The position numbers and the translations under genes were made by a program. A stretch of DNA of 12,660 nucleotides from an uncultured Bacilli bacterium (GTDB taxonomy: Bacteria > Bacillota_I > Bacilli_A > RF39 > UBA660): the NCBI GenBank assembly GCA_947630435.1, contig CANRHO010000013.1, positions 1 through 12,660 on the forward strand, in the 5' to 3' direction. Shown piece by piece: positions 1 through 6,601 of this stretch. The number at the start of each line of letters is the position of its first letter. The stretch's first letter is position 1. The notes under the pieces are model-generated. The model had not been told where the DNA came from, did not search any database, and saw nothing but the letters and a program-made list of their open reading frames with translations.

Positions 1-726
1 ATGATCGAAGTTGAAGGAATTATAATTAGCGAAAAACCTTATGGTGAATCTAGTAAAATATTAAATATAATTACTAAGGATAAGGGTATTATTGGAGTAT
101 TGGCAAAGGGTGCAAAAAGATTAAAAAGCCCACTTAGAAGTGTAAGTCAAATGTTTTCTTATGCTAATTTTATCATTAGCTACAAAGATGGTAAATTATC
201 TACTTTGATAAGTGCTGATGTAATAAATTCGTTTAATAATATAAAAAAAGATATTAAAAAGTTATCTTATCTTAATTTTTTATCTGAACTTACTACTGGG
301 GTAATAAATCAAAATGATGACAAGAAAATATATAACTTATATTTAAGTGCTATATTTAAAATAGAAGATGGATTTGATCCTATGGTCATAACCAATATAT
401 TAGAATTAAAATATTTATCATTTTTAGGGGTCTCGCCAAAGCTTAATGGTTGTGTTGTATGTGGCAATGAAAACGTAGTAAGTATTTCGGCATACAAAGG
501 TGGATATGTTTGTAAAAATCACGTAGATAATGATTATATAGTAAGTAGTAAAACAATTAAGCTGATCAAACTTTTAGAATATGTTGATATATCAAAAATA
601 ACAAAGCTTGACGTGTCGCAAAATGTAAAAAAAGAGATTAATGATTTTTTAGATGAATACTATGATCGATACACGGGACTTTATTTAAAAAGTAAAATTT
701 TCCTAAAAAAAATTATTAATTTGTAA
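1..726 (+). CDS. recO: DNA repair protein RecO
   Basis: RecO is the recombination mediator that works with RecF/RecR to load RecA on SSB-coated single-stranded DNA. The 241-aa product matches the family in length and layout. The N-terminal OB-fold begins with the typical 'EGIIISEKPYGESSKIL' segment (residues 5-21), followed by the basic stretch AKGAKRLK (35-42). A helical C-terminal domain carries a zinc-finger-like site with Cys151, Cys154, Cys171 and His174; His in the fourth position instead of Cys is a small variation. The ATG is the first base of the window, so its ribosome binding site and promoter cannot be seen, but the protein looks complete at the N-terminus. The last codon and stop overlap the -35 element of the next promoter. 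Identification is by recognition of family motifs. Confidence 0.93.
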   Translation: MIEVEGIIISEKPYGESSKILNIITKDKGIIGVLAKGAKRLKSPLRSVSQMFSYANFIISYKDGKLSTLISADVINSFNNIKKDIKKLSYLNFLSELTTGVINQNDDKKIYNLYLSAIFKIEDGFDPMVITNILELKYLSFLGVSPKLNGCVVCGNENVVSISAYKGGYVCKNHVDNDYIVSSKTIKLIKLLEYVDISKITKLDVSQNVKKEINDFLDEYYDRYTGLYLKSKIFLKKIINL

Positions 727-749
727 TATATTAATAATTATGATATAAT
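721..749 (+). promoter_or_regulatory. Promoter of the T-box / glyS operon
   Basis: TTGTAA (721-726) lies 17 bp before TATAAT (744-749). The -10 is preceded by TG at 741-742, giving an extended -10 (TGaTATAAT). The -35 overlaps the recO stop codon. Transcription should start near 756, just ahead of the T-box leader. No terminator separates recO from this promoter, so some read-through from recO is possible. Confidence 0.7.
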
Positions 750-755
750 ACGAAT

Positions 756-893
756 ATATATAAACAAAGGTGCGATGACAGGTTTGGAACCCTATCAGTA
801 GTATGAATAAAGTGATTTCTTCTAGAAATAATTAAGGTGGAACCACGGGATTTTTTCTCGCCCTTATGTTTTTTCTAGATTTTTTGTTTTTTT
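756..893 (+). promoter_or_regulatory. T-box riboswitch leader, probably tRNA-Gly responsive, with a reduced 5' domain
   Basis: The 14-nt T-box sequence AAGGTGGAACCACG lies at 834-847. It folds as a classic antiterminator: AAGG (834-837) pairs with CCTT (862-865), a bulge holds TGGAACC (838-844), and CGGGA (846-850) pairs with TTCTCG (856-860, one G-U). The bulge TGGA complements a tRNA 3' end UCCA, the discriminator known for Bacillota tRNA-Gly, and glyS lies downstream. Only about 78 nt precede the T-box, too few for a full Stem I with Stems II/III. What is there is a small hairpin (776-782 with 791-797, one mismatch) whose loop contains GGA, a Gly codon, and a perfect 6-bp hairpin (815-820/824-829, loop TCT). 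Segment 821-828 can instead pair with 872-879 just before the T-run 880-893, which may be the terminator. T-box identity is firm; the specifier and the switching mechanism are inferred. Confidence 0.85.
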
Positions 894-915
894 ATAGGTA
901 AAGGAGATGTAAATT

Positions 916-1704
916 ATGAAAAAAACAGATTCAAAGGTATTGTTAAGTACCAATTGGAATAAAGTATCAATAAAAGGAACTTCAAAAACAAAGATATTAT
1001 CAGATAATATTTATTATATAGATGCTGATAATAATCCTAAAATCATTATAGATTTATACAATCATTTTATTAAAAATGATCATAATGATTCTAAATCATT
1101 TATTATGGCTTTACTAATGAAATTTGGTGTTATTAACGTAAGAGTTAAAGGTAAAACAATATCATTTGAATTAGAAAATCATAGTGTTGTTAAAGTAAAA
1201 TTAACTACTAATGATATAGTAAATAATAGTGAGACAATTATAAAAGCGATCATTTCTAATTATCTTAAAACAAGAAATTTTATTATTAAAGAAATGTTAA
1301 ATAATAAAAAAGATATAACATTTGAAATTAACTCAAGCGATAGTGGAATTAAACTAAGTAATAATGTGTATTATTTAAAAATGATTAATGAAAGAGGCAT
1401 AGAATTTGGAATAGATGACGATTCTACTTTATTAAATATATTTAATGATATTATATCTAATTGTAGTAATAAAATAGAAGTATTAGAAAATTATGTAAAT
1501 TATCCAATTGAAAATTTATACAATGAAGGGTATGAATATCAAAAAGTTATCATTGATGTTATTTATGATATTGGCGGAAGAATGCTTAATATAATAAATC
1601 CATCAAATAGTTTGTATGAAAAACTTAAACAACTAGTAGATGAACATAATAAATCGATAAATGATTTGAATATTGACGTTTCTAAAAAAGTAATAAAGCA
1701 GTAA
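916..1704 (+). CDS. Unrecognised 262-aa cytosolic protein, first gene of the glyS operon
   Basis: I do not recognise this family. The protein has no signal peptide, no membrane segment and no Cys-cluster or nucleotide-binding motif that I can see. It alternates beta-rich and helical stretches. A short similarity links residues 28-36 (LSDNIYYID) with 147-155 (LSNNVYYLK), each followed by a D/N-rich turn and an amphipathic helix, so it may contain two copies of one fold. The C-terminal ~60 residues look helical and polar. The start ATG is well supported by AAGGAG at 901-906 with about 9 nt spacing. It is the first gene after the T-box leader and its stop is 12 bp before the glyS start, so it should be induced together with glycyl-tRNA synthetase when tRNA-Gly is uncharged. 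A role in glycine or tRNA metabolism is only inferred from position. Confidence 0.8.
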   Translation: MKKTDSKVLLSTNWNKVSIKGTSKTKILSDNIYYIDADNNPKIIIDLYNHFIKNDHNDSKSFIMALLMKFGVINVRVKGKTISFELENHSVVKVKLTTNDIVNNSETIIKAIISNYLKTRNFIIKEMLNNKKDITFEINSSDSGIKLSNNVYYLKMINERGIEFGIDDDSTLLNIFNDIISNCSNKIEVLENYVNYPIENLYNEGYEYQKVIIDVIYDIGGRMLNIINPSNSLYEKLKQLVDEHNKSINDLNIDVSKKVIKQ

Positions 1705-1716
1705 AAGGAGAGTAAT

Positions 1717-3090
1717 ATGAGTAACGACATAAAAATGGAAAAAATTGTTAATTTATGTAAACAATATGGATTTGTATTTCCAGGTAGTGAAATATATGGA
1801 GGTTTTGCGAATACTTGGGATTTTGGACCAGTGGGTGTAGAACTTAAAAATAACATAAAAAAAGCTTGGTGGAAAAGATTTGTTCAAGAAGATCCTAAAA
1901 CATTTGGAGTTGATGCAGCAATATTAATGAACCCGAAAGTTTGGCAGGCATCAGGTCATGTTGAGTCGTTTGGTGATCCTAAAATGGACTGTAAAAAATG
2001 TAAACAAAGATTTAGGGCAGATACTTTAATTGAAGAGTTTTCAAATGGTGAGGTTGCTGCAGAAGCAATGTCTAACGAAGAATTGGAAAAATATATAGAA
2101 GATAATCATATTACTTGCCCTAATTGTAATGGTTTTGATTGGACAAAAATAAGAAAGTTTAACCCAATGTTTAAAACGACAAGAGGTACTCTTGAAGATG
2201 ATGCTGATGTTGTTTATTTAAGACCGGAAACATGTCAAGGGGAATATGTTAATTTTCTTAATGTCCAAAGAACTACTAGAACTAAAGTACCTTTTGCGAT
2301 TGCTCAAATTGGGAAAAGTTTTAGAAACGAAATAACTCCTGGTAACTTTTTGTTTAGAACGATTGAATTCGAGCAAATGGAACTTCAAAAATTTTCTAAA
2401 GAAGAAGATAGCATGGGATATTATGAAGAATATAAAAGAAAAGCTATGGAATTTGCGGTTGATTTAGGATTAGATAAAGAAAAATTAAGATATCATGATC
2501 ATGATAAGTTAGCTCATTATGCTAAAGCAGCATGTGATATTCAATATAATTTTCCTATTGGATGGGAAGAACTTAATGGAATTCACCACCGCGGGGTTTG
2601 GGATTTATCAAGGCATTCTGAGTTTTCAGGTAAGAAAATGGAATATCAAGATCCTGATACCAATGAAAAATATGTTCCTAATGTTATTGAATATTCCATA
2701 GGTGCAGATAGGTTAACTCTTGCGGTATTATGTAATTCATATGAAGAAGAAAAAATAGGAGATGACATTAGAGAAGTAATGCATTTTCATCCTTTTATAG
2801 CGCCATATAAAGTAGCTATTTTACCATTAGTTAAAAAATTTCATAGTAATAAAGCAAAGGAAATATATAAAATCATTTCAAAAAGCTTTATGGCTACGTA
2901 TGATGAAACTGGTTCGATTGGTAAAAGGTATAGAAGACAAGATATTATAGGGACACCATATTGTATCACCGTTGATGATGAAACACTTAATAATGAAACG
3001 GTTACTGTAAGAAATCGTGATGATATGAGTCAAATAACGTTAAAGTTAGAAGAAATAAAGGAATATATTAATAAAAATATTGAATTTTAA
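1717..3090 (+). CDS. glyS: Glycyl-tRNA synthetase, alpha2 (eukaryote-like) type
   Basis: Class IIa aminoacyl-tRNA synthetase that charges tRNA-Gly with glycine in the cytosol, functioning as a homodimer. The 457-aa length is right for the single-chain bacterial form and not for the separate alpha and beta chains (GlyQ/GlyS) of many other bacteria. Visible landmarks are the N-terminal YGFVFPGSEIYGG (17-29), a zinc-type insertion with Cys92/Cys95 and Cys134/Cys137, motif 2 with FRNEITPGNFLFRTIEFEQ (202-220), the ELNGIHHRGVWDL segment (285-297), motif 3 at GADR (329-332), and an anticodon-binding domain from about 360 to the end. The start has a strong AAAGGAG (1704-1710) that abuts the preceding stop. 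It lies in the T-box-controlled transcription unit, which matches its function. Confidence 0.97.
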   Translation: MSNDIKMEKIVNLCKQYGFVFPGSEIYGGFANTWDFGPVGVELKNNIKKAWWKRFVQEDPKTFGVDAAILMNPKVWQASGHVESFGDPKMDCKKCKQRFRADTLIEEFSNGEVAAEAMSNEELEKYIEDNHITCPNCNGFDWTKIRKFNPMFKTTRGTLEDDADVVYLRPETCQGEYVNFLNVQRTTRTKVPFAIAQIGKSFRNEITPGNFLFRTIEFEQMELQKFSKEEDSMGYYEEYKRKAMEFAVDLGLDKEKLRYHDHDKLAHYAKAACDIQYNFPIGWEELNGIHHRGVWDLSRHSEFSGKKMEYQDPDTNEKYVPNVIEYSIGADRLTLAVLCNSYEEEKIGDDIREVMHFHPFIAPYKVAILPLVKKFHSNKAKEIYKIISKSFMATYDETGSIGKRYRRQDIIGTPYCITVDDETLNNETVTVRNRDDMSQITLKLEEIKEYINKNIEF

Positions 3091-3102
3091 GGAAAATGTA
3101 AT

Positions 3103-4494
3103 ATGAAAAAATGCATTAAAGAAACATTGAAAAGTTTAAAAGAAAAAGCTGAGGTCTGTCTTAATGAAGAAGATTATGAACAAGCTTTAATAATAGGAGA
3201 AAAAATAAAAAAAACATATTCTAAAAATTATTATGGATATTACTTAGTTATTAAATCCAAAACCAAAAATTATAAAGAATATTTAAGTGAAGAAGAATTA
3301 AAACTAATAAAAAAAGATTTTGAAGATTTTATGAAGTTATATAAAAAAAATGATAAAGATACGATTAAAGCTGAATTTGAAGAGTACTTAGAAGATTGCT
3401 TAGAAGTCGTTAATTTAAAAAAAATAAAAAAAGAATTAACATCAAAATATTTTTTAAAATGTCTTTATAACGAAGGTATTACTTTTATTAATCAAAATAT
3501 TAACACCATTAACTCATATAACTTAAGTGGGAAAAAAATTACTAATATATATGATTTAATTAAAGGAATGTTTTTACTTTCATGTTTAATATTTAACCTA
3601 ATAAATAGAAATTATTTTCTTATATTAACCATTCCTTTTGGAATATTTTCAGTAATTACAATATATTCCTTTTTTAGCATGAATTTTTTTGGAGATAATA
3701 AATTAAAGTCGGAAAAGGATTACGTTAGAAAAATAATAAATAACGCTAATTACCAAATTATTAACATAAAAAATACTATAGAAAAAACCAATGAAACCAT
3801 AGAATTTTTAATTACTCAAAAGAAAAGTCTAATATTAAAAATTCCAGAAGTATTTTTAAATGAAATAAAAGGTTATGTTGATAATGATGAACAAGTTATA
3901 GCAGAAGGCATTCTAAATGAGCTTTTGTCTGGTAATATATCTGCGTTTACATATCTTATTAATGAAAGGACAAATTTGAACGTTGATGACGTATTGCAAA
4001 AAATAAAACCAGAAATTATAAACGAGGATAATGATCTTACTAAATTTATTAGTAACAAAGTAATTGAGAAAAAAAATAATCAAAACGAAGTTATATTAAT
4101 GAAAAAAGTAAAAAAATATAATTATTTTATAATCTTAATTTTTTTACTTATAAGTATACTAAGCATTATTATTTTGTTTAAAAATTTTAGTGAAATAAAC
4201 ACTGTATCATTTGTTTTTGCAACAATAACTGGAATTGTTAGCGCGTTAATATACAATATTAATACTGGTAAGCATAGTACTTTAGTAGATACGTTTAATG
4301 ATAATTTATTATCTTGTATTTTTAATGCTACCTTAGTTTATGACCTTATTTACTCATCAATTAATGATAATGTTAATTTTCTATATGGATTTATTCAAAT
4401 GCCAATTATTTTTATACTAACATTAATTGGTATTGTAGCAGTAATATCACTTTTGAAATATAATTATTTAGTAAAGAAATTAAGTAGTGTTTAA
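3103..4494 (+). CDS. Unrecognised 463-aa multi-pass membrane protein
   Basis: I do not recognise this family. The charged, helical N-terminus (residues 1-~145) includes a TPR-like helix pair (about 10-40, CLNEEDYEQALIIGEKI). A hydrophobic region at about 152-195 could make two membrane passes. A second soluble, largely helical segment (about 200-335) follows, with coiled-coil character at 215-245. The C-terminal part is hydrophobic, with likely membrane segments near 339-360, 367-386 and 427-452, and possibly a weaker one at 400-420. There is no signal peptide and there are no transporter or enzyme motifs that I can name. The start lies 12 bp after the glyS stop with a modest AAGGAAA site (3090-3096), so it is most likely the last gene of the T-box operon; a terminator follows about 100 bp downstream. 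Confidence 0.8.
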   Translation: MKKCIKETLKSLKEKAEVCLNEEDYEQALIIGEKIKKTYSKNYYGYYLVIKSKTKNYKEYLSEEELKLIKKDFEDFMKLYKKNDKDTIKAEFEEYLEDCLEVVNLKKIKKELTSKYFLKCLYNEGITFINQNINTINSYNLSGKKITNIYDLIKGMFLLSCLIFNLINRNYFLILTIPFGIFSVITIYSFFSMNFFGDNKLKSEKDYVRKIINNANYQIINIKNTIEKTNETIEFLITQKKSLILKIPEVFLNEIKGYVDNDEQVIAEGILNELLSGNISAFTYLINERTNLNVDDVLQKIKPEIINEDNDLTKFISNKVIEKKNNQNEVILMKKVKKYNYFIILIFLLISILSIIILFKNFSEINTVSFVFATITGIVSALIYNINTGKHSTLVDTFNDNLLSCIFNATLVYDLIYSSINDNVNFLYGFIQMPIIFILTLIGIVAVISLLKYNYLVKKLSSV

Positions 4495-4592
4495 TAATAT
4501 AAAATTATACTTTATATGTTTTTTAAACATTAGTAATGTAAAAAAATAAGATGTTTGAACCAAATACAAAAAGTTTGATAGTTTAATTATTT

Positions 4593-4633
4593 AAGGATTG
4601 TCTTTTGTAATTTACAGCAGACAATCCTTTTAA
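4593..4633 (+). terminator. Rho-independent terminator of the glyS operon
   Basis: AAGGATTGTCT (4593-4603) and AGACAATCCTT (4619-4629) form a perfect 11-bp stem. The loop can extend the hairpin through TGTA/TACA (4606-4609/4613-4616). A short T-rich tail, TTTT, follows at 4628-4631. The 98 bp between the last stop codon and this hairpin show no gene. Confidence 0.8.
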
Positions 4634-4674
4634 TTCAACATAATATATGGTCACTTTATCTTAATTTACTCAAA

Positions 4675-4710
4675 TAAAAAACCTCATTTCTATGTATAAG
4701 AGATGAGGTT
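4675..4710 (-). terminator. Rho-independent terminator of rpsD
   Basis: Read on the minus strand, AACCTCAT (4710-4703) pairs with ATGAGGTT (4687-4680) as an 8-bp stem, followed by a run of T formed by the A-tract at 4676-4680. It lies 15 bp after the rpsD stop. Together with the opposing hairpin at 4593-4633 it separates the convergent units. Confidence 0.85.
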
Positions 4711-4725
4711 TATATAAATTAGACC

Positions 4726-5331
4726 TTATTTATTATAGAATTCAACGATCATTGATTCTTTAATATCTGCTGGAAGTTCACTTCTTTCAGGCATACGTAC
4801 GTAAACTCCTGATAAATTTTTCTTATCGAAATCTACATATTCTACTGTTTTATTGATTTTTTCTAAAGATTCTAAAATTGCTTTATGATCTTTTGAAGCT
4901 TCCTTAACAGCAACAACATCACCAGGTTTTACTTGATATGATGGAATGTCTACTTTTTTGCCATTGACCGTAATATGTCCGTGGTTAACTACTTGTCTTG
5001 CAGCTTTTCTAGTAGAAGCAATACCCATTCGATAAACAATATTATCTAATCTACTTTCTAAAAGCTTTAAGAAGTTTTCACCTTGAATACCTTTCATTTT
5101 AGCTGCTTTTTCAAACGTTAATCTGAATTGTTTTTCATTTACACCATACATTAACCTAACTTTTTGCTTTTCCATTAACTGTAATTTGTATTCTGATGCT
5201 TTACCACGTTTTTTATCATTACCATGTTGACCTGGGCCATAAGGCTTTTTTACTAATTCTTTACCAGTCTCTAGTAAAGAAAAACCTAAATGACGGCTTT
5301 TTTTATACATTGGACCCGTATATCTTGCCAT
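4726..5331 (-). CDS. rpsD: 30S ribosomal protein S4
   Basis: Primary 16S rRNA-binding protein that nucleates assembly of the 30S body and, in Bacillota, represses its own synthesis. The 201-aa product is full length. It opens with MARYTGPMYKKSRHLG and has the basic PYGPGQHG segment (30-37). The S4 RNA-binding domain covers about 92-155 and includes LESRLDNIVYRMG (91-103), ARQVVNHGHITVNG (111-124) and the PGDVVAVKE stretch (136-144). The N-terminus has no cysteines, so it is the zinc-free form. The start is confirmed by a perfect AGGAGG on the minus strand at 5344-5339. It stands alone as a single-gene unit with its own promoter, leader and terminator, as is usual for rpsD in this group. Confidence 0.98.
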   Translation of the reverse strand: MARYTGPMYKKSRHLGFSLLETGKELVKKPYGPGQHGNDKKRGKASEYKLQLMEKQKVRLMYGVNEKQFRLTFEKAAKMKGIQGENFLKLLESRLDNIVYRMGIASTRKAARQVVNHGHITVNGKKVDIPSYQVKPGDVVAVKEASKDHKAILESLEKINKTVEYVDFDKKNLSGVYVRMPERSELPADIKESMIVEFYNK

Positions 5332-5344
5332 TTTATTTCCTCCT

Positions 5345-5493
5345 TTTGTTTTAGTAAACTAAAGGCCCTTTGCCATTTAATAGGGAGTTTGTTTTAATAC
5401 TTTCATCTTTGCAGCTTGTAAGATTACTCATATAACTTATTTGCAAACAAACACGTTACTAAACTCAAATAGGTGCTGCTTTTCGTTTACATG
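5345..5493 (-). promoter_or_regulatory. Structured rpsD 5' leader, candidate S4 autoregulatory element
   Basis: The transcript should carry about 160 nt before the rpsD start, with no open reading frame. Two pairings are visible. A local one joins AAACT (minus 5390-5386) to AGTTT (5360-5356) plus CCCT (5385-5382) to AGGG (5369-5366). A long-range 5-bp helix joins GCAGC (5479-5475) to GCTGC (5415-5411). Known biology: rpsD leaders of Bacillota bind S4 and shut off translation. Whether this leader matches that consensus was not tested. Confidence 0.5.
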
Positions 5494-5499
5494 ATTTAC

Positions 5500-5528
5500 A
5501 TTATATCTAATTATATGAAAATAGTCAA
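5500..5528 (-). promoter_or_regulatory. rpsD promoter
   Basis: On the minus strand TTGACT (5528-5523) is separated by exactly 17 bp from TATAAT (5505-5500), a near-consensus housekeeping sigma promoter, as expected for a highly expressed ribosomal protein gene. Transcription should begin near 5493. Confidence 0.88.
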
Positions 5529-5530
5529 GG

Positions 5531-5592
5531 ATTATAAACTGGTAATGTGATTATCAAGCGAAAATTTCCCGATTATTATAAACTGGGAAATT
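5531..5592. repeat. Direct repeat and inverted repeat between divergent promoters
   Basis: The 12-mer ATTATAAACTGG occurs at 5531-5542 and again at 5575-5586, 44 bp apart. The second copy is partly inside an inverted repeat, AATTTCCC (5563-5570) with GGGAAATT (5585-5592), which has a 14-nt spacer. The first copy abuts the upstream side of the rpsD -35. The second precedes the likely -10 of the plus-strand gene at 5643. The location suggests regulator binding sites, but there is no T-run, so it is not a terminator. Function is unknown. Confidence 0.5.
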
Positions 5593-5642
5593 AGAGTAAT
5601 ATAAATATATATTTTTAAATTATATATAATGGTGATTGTAAA

Positions 5643-6515
5643 ATGAGCGTAATAGATAATTCAATGCTTAAATCCTTTTTTGATGAAGAAAATAACTCGT
5701 TACATATAAAACAAAGTACTCTTACAAATTTTAAATCATTAGATTATTTATATCTATGGACAAATGAATTGTTAAAGGAATATTATGAAAAAAATTTATC
5801 CGGAAAGAAAGTTTTAACCATAACTTCATCAGCAGACCATCTTTTACATGCGGCTTTAGCACAAGCTAAAGAAATTCATTCTTTTGATATAAATTTGTTT
5901 TCTAAATATTTTTCCTCATTAAAGCTTAATATGATTATTAATTTAGATTATGAAGATTTTTATAAACAAATGTTATATTTATCAAATAACAGATTGGATA
6001 TTGTATTAGATAAGGTGGGGGATTTTTTACCGTTAAACGTGTCTTCCTTTTGGCAAGAATATTTTAGATTATATACGATTTATAATAAATCCATTTTTAT
6101 TAATGGACAAAATTATTCTCCTAAAAATAATGCTTATTATACTTATGATGAATACTATAATACAAAAAATGGCTTAAGGAAAGCAAATATAATATATCAT
6201 GATGTTGCTATAGAAAATTTAAAAAAAGAATGTTTAAATGATACTTATGACGTAATTTATATTAGTAATATTTTAGGAAGGATTGAAAGATGTTATTCAA
6301 AAGTAAATGAAGTTGCAGCAGAATTAATAAATAATCTTAAAGATGTGTTAAATGAAAACGGAAAAATATATGATTATGCATTGAACCTTGGAATGCATGA
6401 GTGTTATAAAGATGAAGAGGTTGAAAAATCTTATAAAATACAATGTAAGTTAATAAAGCCTACTAAGGATATTGTTTACATATATACTAAAAAAAGCAAT
6501 CAAAATGTCATTTGA
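5643..6515 (+). CDS. SAM-dependent methyltransferase-like protein (DUF3419/BtaA-like fold)
   Basis: A 290-aa soluble protein with a Rossmann-type methyltransferase layout. Residues 56-66 (KVLTITSSADH) resemble the SAM-binding motif I. FDIN (81-84) gives the acidic residue after strand beta2, followed by a helix with SSLKLNMI (91-98). TYDVIYISNILGRIE (201-215) looks like motif IV. The combination 'LTITSSADHLLHAALAQAKEIHSFDINLFSKYFSSLKL' in shape resembles the DUF3419/BtaA group, whose studied members transfer the 3-amino-3-carboxypropyl part of SAM to lipids; I cannot say that this protein does so. Its substrate is unknown. The start is supported by GGTGAT at 5631-5636. The gene is transcribed divergently from rpsD and ends in its own terminator, so it is probably monocistronic. 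Confidence 0.65.
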   Translation: MSVIDNSMLKSFFDEENNSLHIKQSTLTNFKSLDYLYLWTNELLKEYYEKNLSGKKVLTITSSADHLLHAALAQAKEIHSFDINLFSKYFSSLKLNMIINLDYEDFYKQMLYLSNNRLDIVLDKVGDFLPLNVSSFWQEYFRLYTIYNKSIFINGQNYSPKNNAYYTYDEYYNTKNGLRKANIIYHDVAIENLKKECLNDTYDVIYISNILGRIERCYSKVNEVAAELINNLKDVLNENGKIYDYALNLGMHECYKDEEVEKSYKIQCKLIKPTKDIVYIYTKKSNQNVI

Positions 6516-6525
6516 TTGTTTTTTT
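6497..6525 (+). terminator. Terminator overlapping the stop codon of the methyltransferase-like gene
   Basis: CAATCAAA (6497-6504) and TTTGATTG (6511-6518) form a perfect 8-bp stem with a 6-nt loop, followed by seven T (6519-6525). The TGA stop (6513-6515) lies inside the 3' arm, so the last five codons also encode the hairpin. Confidence 0.88.
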
Positions 6526-6534
6526 CTTTATAAT
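6505..6534 (+). promoter_or_regulatory. Possible ezrA promoter
   Basis: TATAAT at 6529-6534 lies 18 bp after ATGTCA (6505-6510), a 4/6 match to the -35 consensus that lies in the loop of the preceding terminator. A second candidate -10, TAAAAT (6571-6576), lies closer to the gene but has no good -35. The choice between them is uncertain. Confidence 0.4.
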
Positions 6535-6553
6535 ATGATGCAAAATGTAGAAT

Positions 6554-6573
6554 TTTGTGATAATTTGTGATAA
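6554..6573 (+). repeat. Perfect tandem 10-bp repeat upstream of ezrA
   Basis: TTTGTGATAA occurs twice back to back (6554-6563 and 6564-6573), about one DNA helical turn per unit, 28 bp before the ezrA start. It could be an operator or simply slippage in AT-rich DNA. Confidence 0.6.
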
Positions 6574-6601
6574 AATATTTTTATAGTAGGAGGTAAGTCA
6601 A

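Noticed and set aside
309..497. Minus-strand open frame inside recO
   Set aside because: It lies wholly within a well-supported gene, has no ribosome binding site and codes for nothing recognisable; a shadow frame.
919..926. Pairing of the A7-C run in the first codons of the 916 gene with GTTTTTTT at 886-893 as an extra sequestering hairpin
   Set aside because: Possible on paper but made only of A-U pairs plus one G-C, and such runs are common in this AT-rich sequence.
1563..1856. Minus-strand open frame over the junction of the unknown gene and glyS
   Set aside because: Overlaps two supported genes, and its composition follows from the complementary frame.
4495..4592. Possible small RNA or gene between the membrane protein and the terminator
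   Set aside because: No convincing promoter, no open frame with a ribosome binding site and no stable fold apart from the terminator; probably plain 3' untranslated sequence.
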